Source: Strongylocentrotus purpuratus (taxonomy: Eukaryota > Echinodermata > Echinoidea > Camarodonta > Strongylocentrotidae). Taken from it: DNA of 64,000 bases. The stretch covers positions 9,920,429-9,984,428 of the forward strand of contig NW_022145613.1 in the NCBI RefSeq assembly GCF_000002235.5. Direction: 5' to 3'. Made by a program: the position numbers and the translations under genes. Position 1 is the first letter of the stretch, and each line of letters opens with the position of its first letter. Positions 27,701-43,409 of this stretch are shown here, one piece after another. Below the pieces are notes generated by a model. That model was not told where the DNA came from and ran no database searches. It was given only the letters and a program-made list of their open reading frames with translations.

Positions 27701-30700
27701 AAAGGGAGGAGACAAAGATTCCCAACCAAACCACACTGGAAAATGAAAATATTTCTTTAGCAAAACTATTTCATTTTCATATATCTCGTCATAAGACAGC
27801 ACTGTTGGGGTGAATATGAACGTTTGTGAAAGAAGGCTAAAGAGCAACAACAATAAATAATAATAAAATAAAAATTGTTTTGACATGTATTTTTCCAAAT
27901 TAATAATTGAGACTCTTTTCATTTATTTCATTGATAAGATTTCAACAAAGTTGATTAATTCATTCTTTCTCAAGCATTGTATTTCAAAGCGATTAGGATT
28001 TACAGAAGCTCACCATCAAACATGGTACCTTGAAAGTACTATTTCTAAATTGTATAAAGACAGGTGTAAAAATCTTTTGAAAGTGTTGATGTGTGTTGGT
28101 CATCAAATATAACTCAATTGCAATATGGCACTGTTTGTGGTACGGCTCCAAGTCGGTTTACAGGTCCTTTATTTTACTGAGTGCAATGTTTCCATAAATA
28201 AGTAAATAATCCTGCACATGTAGTACCAACAACATAAATATTGGTGTTCCACAAGGTTCTGTGGTAGGACCTATACATTTTATTTTGTATATAATGATCA
28301 GTTTTAGAGCGAAGAATGCCATGAAATGATTTACACAAATAATCCTAGTAATTCTGATCAAGAGATATCAAGGTCTTCTAGATTGTAAGCATATAACAAA
28401 TACAAAATTATCGTACTAAAACATATTGTACACTTTTTAATTCTAACAACAAAAATAACAAATTTACTGATGTAAAGATATAATGGGTCTTTCTGGGAAC
28501 TATGCATTAGTCTATATCAATTTAATCTTCAAAAAATAAGAATTTATAATAAACTAATATTAACCGACTAAGAGGGTAATGGTACAAACTATCAATGCCG
28601 AGGTGATCTCGGGGCTACTATCATCCCGAGCCGCAAGGCGGGAATGATAGTTTAGTAGCCCCCAGCAAGGGCATGACTATACATATTTCACCTATAGCAA
28701 TTTTCATGGTTACTTACCAGTCACAGATATATAAAAGGTACATGTGTCTGTATTTCCTGCTGCATCTTTTGATGTGTAGGTCACTGTGTTGTTTCCAATA
28801 GGAAAGGAATCTCCAGGATTGTCAGTGGATGTCAGCGTCTGGTTACCAGAGTTATCTGTTGCTGTAGGTGGTGTCCATTTTACTACTGCTGTAGCCCTGC
28901 CACTGTCTGTGTTGACACTCTGATCGGTCGGGCATCCACTGATGACTGGATTCTCATTGTCTATCAAAAGATAAGAAATAAAGGTGTTTGCATATTTTTT
29001 AATCTGAGGACAATGGAGATAAAATCAATCAATTCACATTTTGAAATAACAATTTAATGATACTTATGTATACTACTTTATGAAAGTCATTGTGCTAAAA
29101 ACAGTCAATTTTGACTAGCTTCTATATGCAAATGAACAAATATTATGTACATGAGAGATCTTGATAATTTGTAATTTGTACTCGTAGAAACAGAAATCAC
29201 TAACTTAAAGTGCAAGTGAAAATTAGAGTGACTGAGTAACTTATTCAGTCAATCACTTATTTAGTCATTTCTTTTACAGTGAAACACTTGATTTGCCCAC
29301 AGCAATGAGAGTCTGCTGTTTCAGCAAATTTCACAAAATATTTGATGATGCTATTGTTAACATTTTGCAACACGTATACAAAAAAAAAAAAAAAAAAAAA
29401 AAAAAACCTCTCTATACACTTGCCTGTTACGACCACAAAGAAAATACATGTGTCTGTTTTTCCAGCAGCATCTGTTGATGTGTATTTCACTGTGGTGTTT
29501 CCAATAGGAAAGGGATCTCCAGGATTGTGGGAGGATGTCAGTGTCTGGTTACCAGAGTTATCTGATGCTGTTGGCGGCATCCAGGTTATTACAGCTGTGG
29601 CATTACCATTGTCTGTGTTGACATTCTGATCACTTGGGCATCCACTGATGACTGGATTCTCATTGTCTGGGAGGAGGACAAGATATTTGTTCATGTATGT
29701 GTGATTATACAGCATTCTAACCCCCCCCCCCCCATACAAAAACATATTCCAAATTCTTTTAAATTTTGAAGTTGGCTGAAAAAAAGCATATTGTTTTAAA
29801 TTCAACCTTAAATAACATCTACTAGTCATACATTTTTCTCCCTTAGACATAATCACTTAAATCAAGGGGAAAGGAATGAGGATTCTCAATCATTTGACCA
29901 CACCGGAAATAAAAGTATTTCTTTAGCAAAACCTTTTCATTTTCATATATCTCGTCATAAAACAGCGCTTATGGGGGTATATGAACGTTGGTGCGAGTAC
30001 CGGAAGCCTAAAGAGCTAAAAAAAATATATAAAAAATTTATTTTAAAAAAAAGAAATCCTTTGATATGTATTTTCCAAAGAAATAATTAAGCCTTTTTTC
30101 CCCATTTATTTCATTGATTAGCTTTCAACAAAGTTGATTAATTCATTCTTTCTCAAGTATTGTATTTTCAAAGGGATTAGAAATTACAGAAGGAAACTAA
30201 CAAACATGGTTACTTGAAAATACTTGTCATATTTTTAAATTTTATAAAACGGGTGTATAAATCTATTAAATGTTGATTTGTGTTGTTCATCAAATATTAC
30301 TCAAATAAAATATGGCACTTTTTGTGGTATGGCTCGAAGTCGGTTCACAGGTCCTTTAATTAAATGAGCGTAATGTCTAATGAATAAGTAGATAATCCTG
30401 CACATGTAGTACCAAGAACATAAACGTTGGTGTTCCACAAGGTTCTACGTAGGACCTTTACATATTATTTTGTACATAATATTTAGTTTTAGAGCAAAGA
30501 ATGCCATAAAATGATTTACACAAATGATTCCAATTTATTCTGATCAAGAGATAATGTTGACTATTGAGGTCTGCTGGATTGTTTGCATATAACATATCTT
30601 TTAAAAAAGCGTTGTACGCTTTTGAATTCTAACACATTTACTGATGTAAAAATATAGTGACTCAATCTAGGGACTATTCATTAGTCTATAACAAATTTAT

Positions 30701-33700
30701 CTATAAAATGAATTTATAATAAAGGTTATCTTCACCTATACACCCCCCTGTGTAGCAAGGTTATGTCACCTAAAGCAATTATTATGAATACTTACCAGTC
30801 ACAGATATATAAAAGGTGCATGTGTCTGTATTTCCTACTGCATCTGTTGATGTGTAGGTCACTGTGTTGTTTCCAATAGGAAAGGAATCTCCAGGATTGT
30901 TAGTGGATGTCAGGGTCATGTTACCAGAGTTATCTGTTGCTGTAGGTGTAGTGTAGGTTACTACAGCTGTAGCATTACCACGGTCTATGTTGACACTCTG
31001 ATCGGTCGGGCATCCTCTGATGACTGGATTCTCATTGTCTATCAAGAGATAAGAAATAAAGGTGTTTGAAAATTTTTGAATCTGATGACAATGGAGATAA
31101 AATTAATCACTTTACATTTTGCATTTCATGAGAGGGCCTTTCAAATAACTGTTTAATGATACTTACGTACACTGCTTTTTGAAAGTCAATGTGCTAAAAC
31201 AGCCAATTTGCAGGACTAGTTTGTACATGAAAATGAACAATCCCCATCTACATGAGAGATCTTGATAATTCATAATTTGTACTGTTAGAAAAACAGATCA
31301 CTACCTTAATGTGCAAATGAAAATTAGATCTACTGGGTAACTTATTCAGTCAGTAAATAATTTAGTCATTTCATACGCAGGGGACCACTTGAATTGCCCA
31401 CAGCAATGAAAGTCTGCTGTTTCAGCAAATTTCACAAAATATCTGATGATGCTATTGTTAACATTTTGCAACTCTTTTTTAAATGTAATGCTTCCTGGGA
31501 GAAATTTCAATTATTTAAACATATAATAATTGAAATTTCTTCCAGGAAGCATTACATTTATAAAAGTTATTGTCCTATGGCGGACTAATGAATATTAATG
31601 AGTCAGAATGAATCAGGTGAGCTGAGGTATTTATTCTAGTTCATCATGACTGTGCCATGGACCAGTGATGGCTTGGTGGAACAGTCGCTGCCTGGCAAGC
31701 TGGTTCCAAGATTTTTTCTGACCTGTTTTTCAATACAGATCAATCAATCGATCTTGTTTACTGGGTGTAAGCCACAAATATGTTTAAATAATTTTGCAAC
31801 TTGTATAAGAATAAAAATCAAAAACTCTCTATACACTTGCCTGTTACGATCACAAAGAAAATACATGTGTCTGTATTTCCAGCAGCATCTGTTGATGTGT
31901 ATTTCACTGTGGTGTTTCCAATAGGAAAGGGATCTTCAGGATTGTGGGAGGATGTCAGTGTCTGGTTACCCGAGTTATCTGATGCTGTTGGCGGCATCCA
32001 GGTTACTACAGCTGTGGCATTACCATTGTCTGTGTTGACATTCTGATCACTTGGGCATCCACTGATGACTGGATTCTCATTGTCTGGGAGGGGGACAAGA
32101 TATTTGTTCATGTGTGATTATACAGCATTCTAACCCCCCCCCCCCCCCAATACAAAAACATATTCCAAATTCTTTTAACATTTTGAAGTTGGCTAAAAAA
32201 AAGGATATTGTTTTCAATTCAACCTTTAGTAAACATCTATTAGTTACCGGTTACATGTTTTTCCTTATTAATAATAATAATAGGTGGTTCTTGTATAGCG
32301 CTCATGTCTGTCAGACCTGAAACTCCCGATATATCAGACATTGAATCACTTAAATCAAGGGGAAAGGGAGGAGACAAAGATTCCCAACCAAACCACACTG
32401 GAAAATGAAAATATTTCTTTAGCAAAACTATTTCATTTTCATATATCTCGTCATAAGACAGCACTGTTGGGGTGAATATGAACGTTTGTGAAAGAAGGCT
32501 AAAGAGCAACAACAATAAATAATAATAAAATAAAAATTGTTTTGACATGTATTTTTCCAAATTAATAATTGAGACTCTTTTCATTTATTTCATTGATAAG
32601 ATTTCAACAAAGTTGATTTATTCATTCTTTCTCAAGCATTGTATTTTCAAAGCGATTAGGATTTACAGAAGCTCACCATCAAACATGGTACCTTGAAAGT
32701 ACTATTTCTAAATTGTATAAAGACAGGTGTAAAAATCTTTTGAAAGTGTTGATGTGTGTTGGTCATCAAATATAACTCAATTGCAATATGGCACTGTTTG
32801 TGGTACGGCTCCAAGTCGGTTTACAGGTCCTTTATTTTACTGAGTGCAATGTTTCCATAAATAAGTAAATAATCCTGCACATGTAGTACCAACAACATAA
32901 ATATTGGTGTTCCACAAGGTTCTGTGGTAGGACCTATACATTTTATTTTGTATATAATGATCAGTTTTAGAGCGAAGAATGCCATGAAATGATTTACACA
33001 AATAATCCTAGTAATTCTGATCAAGAGATATCAAGGTCTTCTAGATTGTAAGCATATAACAAATACAAAATTATCGTACTAAAACATATTGTACACTTTT
33101 TAATTCTAACAACAAAAATAACAAATTTACTGATGTAAAGATATAATGGGTCTTTCTGGGAACTATGCATTAGTCTATATCAATTTAATCTTCAAAAAAT
33201 AAGAATTTATAATAAACTAATATTAACCGACTAAGAGGGTAATGGTACAAACTATCAATGCCGAGGTGATCTCGGGGCTACTATCATCCCGAGCCGCAAG
33301 GCGGGAATGATAGTTTAGTAGCCCCCAGCAAGGGCATGACTATACATATTTCACCTATAGCAATTTTCATGGTTACTTACCAGTCACAGATATATAAAAG
33401 GTACATGTGTCTGTATTTCCTGCTGCATCTTTTGATGTGTAGGTCACTGTGTTGTTTCCAATAGGAAAGGAATCTCCAGGATTGTCAGTGGATGTCAGCG
33501 TCTGGTTACCAGAGTTATCTGTTGCTGTAGGTGGTGTCCATTTTACTACTGCTGTAGCCCTGCCACTGTCTGTGTTGACACTCTGATCGGTCGGGCATCC
33601 ACTGATGACTGGATTCTCATTGTCTATCAAAAGATAAGAAATAAAGGTGTTTGCATATTTTTTAATCTGAGGACAATGGAGATAAAATCAATCAATTCAC

Positions 33701-34041
33701 ATTTTGAAATAACAATTTAATGATACTTATGTATACTACTTTATGAAAGTCATTGTGCTAAAAACAGTCAATTTTGACTAGCTTCTATATGCAAATGAAC
33801 AAATATTATGTACATGAGAGATCTTGATAATTTGTAATTTGTACTCGTAGAAACAGAAATCACTAACTTAAAGTGCAAGTGAAAATTAGAGTGACTGAGT
33901 AACTTATTCAGTCAATCACTTATTTAGTCATTTCTTTTACAGTGAAACACTTGATTTGCCCACAGCAATGAGAGTCTGCTGTTTCAGCAAATTTCACAAA
34001 ATATTTGATGATGCTATTGTTAACATTTTGCAACACGTATA

Positions 34042-34075
<34 letters not shown>

Positions 34076-37000
34076 CTCTATACACTTGCCTGTTACGACC
34101 ACAAAGAAAATACATGTGTCTGTTTTTCCAGCAGCATCTGTTGATGTGTATTTCACTGTGGTGTTTCCAATAGGAAAGGGATCTCCAGGATTGTGGGAGG
34201 ATGTCAGTGTCTGGTTACCAGAGTTATCTGATGCTGTTGGCGGCATCCAGGTTATTACAGCTGTGGCATTACCATTGTCTGTGTTGACATTCTGATCACT
34301 TGGGCATCCACTGATGACTGGATTCTCATTGTCTGGGAGGAGGACAAGATATTTGTTCATGTATGTGTGATTATACAGCATTCTAACCCCCCCCCCCATA
34401 CAAAAACATATTCCAAATTCTTTTAAATTTTGAAGTTGGCTGAAAAAAAGCATATTGTTTTAAATTCAACCTTAAATAACATCTACTAGTCATACATTTT
34501 TCTCCCTTAGACATAATCACTTAAATCAAGGGGAAAGGAATGAGGATTCTCAATCATTTGACCACACCGGAAATAAAAGTATTTCTTTAGCAAAACCTTT
34601 TCATTTTCATATATCTCGTCATAAAACAGCGCTTATGGGGGTATATGAACGTTGGTGCGAGTACCGGAAGCCTAAAGAGCTAAAAAAAAATATATAAAAA
34701 ATTTATTTAAAAAAAAAGAAATCCTTTGATATGTATTTTCCAAAGAAATAATTAAGCCTTTTTTCCCCATTTATTTCATTGATTAGCTTTCAACAAAGTT
34801 GATTAATTCATTCTTTCTCAAGTATTGTATTTTCAAAGGGATTAGAAATTACAGAAGGAAACTAACAAACATGGTTACTTGAAAATACTTGTCATATTTT
34901 TAAATTTTATAAAACGGGTGTATAAATCTATTAAATGTTGATTTGTGTTGTTCATCAAATATTACTCAAATAAAATATGGCACTTTTTGTGGTATGGCTC
35001 GAAGTCGGTTCACAGGTCCTTTAATTAAATGAGCGTAATGTCTAATGAATAAGTAGATAATCCTGCACATGTAGTACCAAGAACATAAACGTTGGTGTTC
35101 CACAAGGTTCTACGTAGGACCTTTACATATTATTTTGTACATAATATTTAGTTTTAGAGCAAAGAATGCCATAAAATGATTTACACAAATGATTCCAATT
35201 TATTCTGATCAAGAGATAATGTTGACTATTGAGGTCTGCTGGATTGTTTGCATATAACATATCTTTTAAAAAAGCGTTGTACGCTTTTGAATTCTAACAC
35301 ATTTACTGATGTAAAAATATAGTGACTCAATCTAGGGACTATTCATTAGTCTATAACAAATTTATCTATAAAATGAATTTATAATAAAGGTTATCTTCAC
35401 CTATACACCCCCCTGTGTAGCAAGGTTATGTCACCTAAAGCAATTATTATGAATACTTACCAGTCACAGATATATAAAAGGTGCATGTGTCTGTATTTCC
35501 TACTGCATCTGTTGATGTGTAGGTCACTGTGTTGTTTCCAATAGGAAAGGAATCTCCAGGATTGTTAGTGGATGTCAGGGTCATGTTACCAGAGTTATCT
35601 GTTGCTGTAGGTGTAGTGTAGGTTACTACAGCTGTAGCATTACCACGGTCTGTGTTGACACTCTGATCGGTCGGGCATCCTCTGATGACTGGATTCTCAT
35701 TGTCTATCAAGAGATAAGAAATAAAGGTGTTTGAAAATTTTTGAATCTGATGACAATGGAGATAAAATTAATCACTTTACATTTTGCATTTCATGAGAGG
35801 GCCTTTCAAATAACTGTTTAATGATACTTACGTACACTGCTTTTTGAAAGTCAATGTGCTAAAACAGCCAATTTGCAGGACTAGTTTGTACATGAAAATG
35901 AACAATCCCCATCTACATGAGAGATCTTGATAATTCATAATTTGTACTGTTAGAAAAACAGATCACTACCTTAATGTGCAAATGAAAATTAGATCTACTG
36001 GGTAACTTATTCAGTCAGTAAATAATTTAGTCATTTCATACGCAGGGGACCACTTGAATTGCCCACAGCAATGAAAGTCTGCTGTTTCAGCAAATTTCAC
36101 AAAATATCTGATGATGCTATTGTTAACATTTTGCAACTCTTTTTTAAATGTAATGCTTCCTGGGAGAAATTTCAATTATTTAAACATATAATAATTGAAA
36201 TTTCTTCCAGGAAGCATTACATTTATAAAAGTTATTGTCCTATGGCGGACTAATGAATATTAATGAGTCAGAATGAATCAGGTGAGCTGAGGTATTTATT
36301 CTAGTTCATCATGACTGTGCCATGGACCAGTGATGGCTTGGTGGAACAGTCGCTGCCTGGCAAGCTGGTTCCAAGATTTTTTCTGACCTGTTTTTCAATA
36401 CAGATCAATCAATCGATCTTGTTTACTGGGTGTAAGCCACAAATATGTTTAAATAATTTTGCAACTTGTATAAGAATAAAAATCAAAAACTCTCTATACA
36501 CTTGCCTGTTACGATCACAAAGAAAATACATGTGTCTGTATTTCCAGCAGCATCTGTTGATGTGTATTTCACTGTGGTGTTTCCAATAGGAAAGGGATCT
36601 TCAGGATTGTGGGAGGATGTCAGTGTCTGGTTACCCGAGTTATCTGATGCTGTTGGCGGCATCCAGGTTACTACAGCTGTGGCATTACCATTGTCTGTGT
36701 TGACATTCTGATCACTTGGGCATCCACTGATGACTGGATTCTCATTGTCTGGGAGGGGGACAAGATATTTGTTCATGTGTGATTATACAGCATTCTAACC
36801 CCCCCCCCCCCCCCAATACAAAAACATATTCCAAATTCTTTTAACATTTTGAAGTTGGCTAAAAAAAAGGATATTGTTTTCAATTCAACCTTTAGTAAAC
36901 ATCTATTAGTTACCGGTTACATGTTTTTCCTTATTAATAATAATAATAGGTGGTTCTTGTATAGCGCTCATGTCTGTCAGACCTGAAACTCCCGATATAT

Positions 37001-38707
37001 CAGACATTGAATCACTTAAATCAAGGGGAAAGGGAGGAGACAAAGATTCCCAACCAAACCACACTGGAAAATGAAAATATTTCTTTAGCAAAACTATTTC
37101 ATTTTCATATATCTCGTCATAAGACAGCACTGTTGGGGTGAATATGAACGTTTGTGAAAGAAGGCTAAAGAGCAACAACAATAAATAATAATAAAATAAA
37201 AATTGTTTTGACATGTATTTTTCCAAATTAATAATTGAGACTCTTTTCATTTATTTCATTGATAAGATTTCAACAAAGTTGATTTATTCATTCTTTCTCA
37301 AGCATTGTATTTTCAAAGCGATTAGGATTTACAGAAGCTCACCATCAAACATGGTACCTTGAAAGTACTATTTCTAAATTGTATAAAGACAGGTGTAAAA
37401 ATCTTTTGAAAGTGTTGATGTGTGTTGGTCATCAAATATAACTCAATTGCAATATGGCACTGTTTGTGGTACGGCTCCAAGTCGGTTTACAGGTCCTTTA
37501 TTTTACTGAGTGCAATGTTTCCATAAATAAGTAAATAATCCTGCACATGTAGTACCAACAACATAAATATTGGTGTTCCACAAGGTTCTGTGGTAGGACC
37601 TATACATTTTATTTTGTATATAATGATCAGTTTTAGAGCGAAGAATGCCATGAAATGATTTACACAAATAATCCTAGTAATTCTGATCAAGAGATATCAA
37701 GGTCTTCTAGATTGTAAGCATATAACAAATACAAAATTATCGTACTAAAACATATTGTACACTTTTTAATTCTAACAACAAAAATAACAAATTTACTGAT
37801 GTAAAGATATAATGGGTCTTTCTGGGAACTATGCATTAGTCTATATCAATTTAATCTTCAAAAAATAAGAATTTATAATAAACTAATATTAACCGACTAA
37901 GAGGGTAATGGTACAAACTATCAATGCCGAGGTGATCTCGGGGCTACTATCATCCCGAGCCGCAAGGCGGGAATGATAGTTTAGTAGCCCCCAGCAAGGG
38001 CATGACTATACATATTTCACCTATAGCAATTTTCATGGTTACTTACCAGTCACAGATATATAAAAGGTACATGTGTCTGTATTTCCTGCTGCATCTTTTG
38101 ATGTGTAGGTCACTGTGTTGTTTCCAATAGGAAAGGAATCTCCAGGATTGTCAGTGGATGTCAGCGTCTGGTTACCAGAGTTATCTGTTGCTGTAGGTGG
38201 TGTCCATTTTACTACTGCTGTAGCCCTGCCACTGTCTGTGTTGACACTCTGATCGGTCGGGCATCCACTGATGACTGGATTCTCATTGTCTATCAAAAGA
38301 TAAGAAATAAAGGTGTTTGCATATTTTTTAATCTGAGGACAATGGAGATAAAATCAATCAATTCACATTTTGAAATAACAATTTAATGATACTTATGTAT
38401 ACTACTTTATGAAAGTCATTGTGCTAAAAACAGTCAATTTTGACTAGCTTCTATATGCAAATGAACAAATATTATGTACATGAGAGATCTTGATAATTTG
38501 TAATTTGTACTCGTAGAAACAGAAATCACTAACTTAAAGTGCAAGTGAAAATTAGAGTGACTGAGTAACTTATTCAGTCAATCACTTATTTAGTCATTTC
38601 TTTTACAGTGAAACACTTGATTTGCCCACAGCAATGAGAGTCTGCTGTTTCAGCAAATTTCACAAAATATTTGATGATGCTATTGTTAACATTTTGCAAC
38701 ACGTATA

Positions 38708-38743
<36 letters not shown>

Positions 38744-41700
38744 CTCTATACACTTGCCTGTTACGACCACAAAGAAAATACATGTGTCTGTTTTTCCAGC
38801 AGCATCTGTTGATGTGTATTTCACTGTGGTGTTTCCAATAGGAAAGGGATCTCCAGGATTGTGGGAGGATGTCAGTGTCTGGTTACCAGAGTTATCTGAT
38901 GCTGTTGGCGGCATCCAGGTTATTACAGCTGTGGCATTACCATTGTCTGTGTTGACATTCTGATCACTTGGGCATCCACTGATGACTGGATTCTCATTGT
39001 CTGGGAGGAGGACAAGATATTTGTTCATGTATGTGTGATTATACAGCATTCTAACCCCCCCCCCCCATACAAAAACATATTCCAAATTCTTTTAAATTTT
39101 GAAGTTGGCTGAAAAAAAGCATATTGTTTTAAATTCAACCTTAAATAACATCTACTAGTCATACATTTTTCTCCCTTAGACATAATCACTTAAATCAAGG
39201 GGAAAGGAATGAGGATTCTCAATCATTTGACCACACCTGAAATAAAAGTATTTCTTTAGCAAAACCTTTTCATTTTCATATATCTCGTCATAAAACAGCA
39301 CTTATGGGGGTATATGAACGTTGGTGCGAGTACCGGAAGCCTAAAGAGCTAAAAAAAAATATATAAAAATTTATTTAAAAAAAAAGAAATCCTTTGATAT
39401 GTATTTTCCAAAGAAATAATTAAGCCTTTTTTCCCCATTTATTTCATTGATTAGCTTTCAACAAAGTTGATTAATTCATTCTTTCTCAAGTATTGTATTT
39501 TCAAAGGGATTAGAAATTACAGAAGGAAACTAACAAACATGGTTACTTGAAAATACTTGTCATATTTTTAAATTTTATAAAACGGGTGTATAAATCTATT
39601 AAATGTTGATTTGTGTTGTTCATCAAATATTACTCAAATAAAATATGGCACTTTTTGTGGTATGGCTCGAAGTCGGTTCACAGGTCCTTTAATTAAATGA
39701 GCGTAATGTCTAATGAATAAGTAGATAATCCTGCACATGTAGTACCAAGAACATAAACGTTGGTGTTCCACAAGGTTCTACGTAGGACCTTTACATATTA
39801 TTTTGTACATAATATTTAGTTTTAGAGCAAAGAATGCCATAAAATGATTTACACAAATGATTCCAATTTATTCTGATCAAGAGATAATGTTGACTATTGA
39901 GGTCTGCTGGATTGTTTGCATATAACATATCTTTTAAAAAAGCGTTGTACGCTTTTGAATTCTAACACATTTACTGATGTAAAAATATAGTGACTCAATC
40001 TAGGGACTATTCATTAGTCTATAACAAATTTATCTATAAAATGAATTTATAATAAAGGTTATCTTCACCTATACACCCCCCTGTGTAGCAAGGTTATGTC
40101 ACCTAAAGCAATTATTATGAATACTTACCAGTCACAGATATATAAAAGGTGCATGTGTCTGTATTTCCTACTGCATCTGTTGATGTGTAGGTCACTGTGT
40201 TGTTTCCAATAGGAAAGGAATCTCCAGGATTGTTAGTGGATGTCAGGGTCATGTTACCAGAGTTATCTGTTGCTGTAGGTGTAGTGTAGGTTACTACAGC
40301 TGTAGCATTACCACGGTCTGTGTTGACACTCTGATCGGTCGGGCATCCTCTGATGACTGGATTCTCATTGTCTATCAAGAGATAAGAAATAAAGGTGTTT
40401 GAAAATTTTTGAATCTGATGACAATGGAGATAAAATTAATCACTTTACATTTTGCATTTCATGAGAGGGCCTTTCAAATAACTGTTTAATGATACTTACG
40501 TACACTGCTTTTTGAAAGTCAATGTGCTAAAACAGCCAATTTGCAGGACTAGTTTGTACATGAAAATGAACAATCCCCATCTACATGAGAGATCTTGATA
40601 ATTCATAATTTGTACTGTTAGAAAAACAGATCACTACCTTAATGTGCAAATGAAAATTAGATCTACTGGGTAACTTATTCAGTCAGTAAATAATTTAGTC
40701 ATTTCATACGCAGGGGACCACTTGAATTGCCCACAGCAATGAAAGTCTGCTGTTTCAGCAAATTTCACAAAATATCTGATGATGCTATTGTTAACATTTT
40801 GCAACTCTTTTTTAAATGTAATGCTTCCTGGGAGAAATTTCAATTATTTAAACATATAATAATTGAAATTTCTTCCAGGAAGCATTACATTTATAAAAGT
40901 TATTGTCCTATGGCGGACTAATGAATATTAATGAGTCAGAATGAATCAGGTGAGCTGAGGTATTTATTCTAGTTCATCATGACTGTGCCATGGACCAGTG
41001 ATGGCTTGGTGGAACAGTCGCTGCCTGGCAAGCTGGTTCCAAGATTTTTTCTGACCTGTTTTTCAATACAGATCAATCAATCGATCTTGTTTACTGGGTG
41101 TAAGCCACAAATATGTTTAAATAATTTTGCAACTTGTATAAGAATAAAAATCAAAAACTCTCTATACACTTGCCTGTTACGATCACAAAGAAAATACATG
41201 TGTCTGTATTTCCAGCAGCATCTGTTGATGTGTATTTCACTGTGGTGTTTCCAATAGGAAAGGGATCTTCAGGATTGTGGGAGGATGTCAGTGTCTGGTT
41301 ACCCGAGTTATCTGATGCTGTTGGCGGCATCCAGGTTACTACAGCTGTGGCATTACCATTGTCTGTGTTGACATTCTGATCACTTGGGCATCCACTGATG
41401 ACTGGATTCTCATTGTCTGGGAGGGGGACAAGATATTTGTTCATGTGTGATTATACAGCATTCTAACCCCCCCCCCCCCCAATACAAAAACATATTCCAA
41501 ATTCTTTTAACATTTTGAAGTTGGCTAAAAAAAAGGATATTGTTTTCAATTCAACCTTTAGTAAACATCTATTAGTTACCGGTTACATGTTTTTCCTTAT
41601 TAATAATAATAATAGGTGGTTCTTGTATAGCGCTCATGTCTGTCAGACCTGACACTCCCGATATATCAGACATTGAATCACTTAAATCAAGGGGAAAGGG

Positions 41701-43373
41701 AGGAGACAAAGATTCCCAACCAAACCACACTGGAAAATGAAAATATTTCTTTAGCAAAACTATTTCATTTTCATATATCTCGTCATAAGACAGCACTGTT
41801 GGGGTGAATATGAACGTTTGTGAAAGAAGGCTAAAGAGCAACAACAATAAATAATAATAAAATAAAAATTGTTTTGACATGTATTTTTCCAAATTAATAA
41901 TTGAGACTCTTTTCATTTATTTCATTGATAAGATTTCAACAAAGTTGATTAATTCATTCTTTCTCAAGCATTGTATTTTCAAAGCAATTAGGATTTACAG
42001 AAGCTCACCATCAAACATGGTACCTTGAAAGTACTATTTCTAAATTGTATAAAGACAGGTGTAAAAATCTTTTGAAAGTGTTGATGTGTGTTGGTCATCA
42101 AATATAACTCAATTGCAATATGGCACTGTTTGTGGTACGGCTCCAAGTCGGTTTACAGGTCCTTTATTTTACTGAGTGCAATGTTTCCATAAATAAGTAA
42201 ATAATCCTGCACATGTAGTACCAACAACATAAATATTGGTGTTCCACAAGGTTCTGTGGTAGGACCTATACATTTTATTTTGTATATAATGATCAGTTTT
42301 AGAGCGAAGAATGCCATGAAATGATTTACACAAATAATCCTAGTAATTCTGATCAAGAGATATCAAGGTCTTCTAGATTGTAAGCATATAACAAATACAA
42401 AATTATCGTACTAAAACATATTGTACACTTTTTAATTCTAACAACAAAAATAACAAATTTACTGATGTAAAGATATAATGGGTCTTTCTGGGAACTATGC
42501 ATTAGTCTATATCAATTTAATCTTCAAAAAATAAGAATTTATAATAAACTAATAATAACCGACTAAGAGGGTAATGGTACAAACTATCAATGCCGAGGTG
42601 ATCTCGGGGCTACTATCATCCCGAGCCGCAAGGCGGGAATGATAGTTTAGTAGCCCCCAGCAAGGGCATGACTATACATATTTCACCTATAGCAATTTTC
42701 ATGGTTACTTACCAGTCACAGATATATAAAAGGTACATGTGTCTGTATTTCCTGCTGCATCTTTTGATGTGTAGGTCACTGTGTTGTTTCCAATAGGAAA
42801 GGAATCTCCAGGATTGTCAGTGGATGTCAGCGTCTGGTTACCAGAGTTATCTGTTGCTGTAGGTGGTGTCCATTTTACTACTGCTGTAGCCCTGCCACTG
42901 TCTGTGTTGACACTCTGATCGGTCGGGCATCCACTGATGACTGGATTCTCATTGTCTATCAAAAGATAAGAAATAAAGGTGTTTGCATATTTTTTAATCT
43001 GAGGACAATGGAGATAAAATCAATCAATTCACATTTTGAAATAACAATTTAATGATACTTATGTATACTACTTTATGAAAGTCATTGTGCTAAAAACAGT
43101 CAATTTTGACTAGCTTCTATATGCAAATGAACAAATATTATGTACATGAGAGATCTTGATAATTTGTAATTTGTACTCGTAGAAACAGAAATCACTAACT
43201 TAAAGTGCAAGTGAAAATTAGAGTGACTGAGTAACTTATTCAGTCAATCACTTATTTAGTCATTTCTTTTACAGTGAAACACTTGATTTGCCCACAGCAA
43301 TGAGAGTCTGCTGTTTCAGCAAATTTCACAAAATATTTGATGATGCTATTGTTAACATTTTGCAACACGTATA

Positions 43374-43409
<36 letters not shown>

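Larger units (their letters stand above)
24763..29423 (-). repeat. Array unit 1 (A1 B1 C1 D1)
   Basis: The unit is 4,661 bases long. It is the most divergent unit: A1 and B1 each carry changes not seen in other copies. Confidence 0.93.
29424..34089 (-). repeat. Array unit 2 (A2 B2 C2 D2)
   Basis: The unit is 4,666 bases long. It is nearly identical to units 3 and 4 apart from homopolymer lengths and scattered bases. Confidence 0.94.
34090..38757 (-). repeat. Array unit 3 (A3 B3 C3 D3)
   Basis: The unit is 4,668 bases long and nearly identical to unit 2. Confidence 0.94.

Noticed and set aside
27578-27922. 114-residue minus-strand frame with a hydrophobic start, repeated in each array unit
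   Set aside because: It lies in the C intron and crosses a SINE tail. The related A intron is not open, and it repeats only because the array repeats. A small protein cannot be excluded, but nothing supports it.
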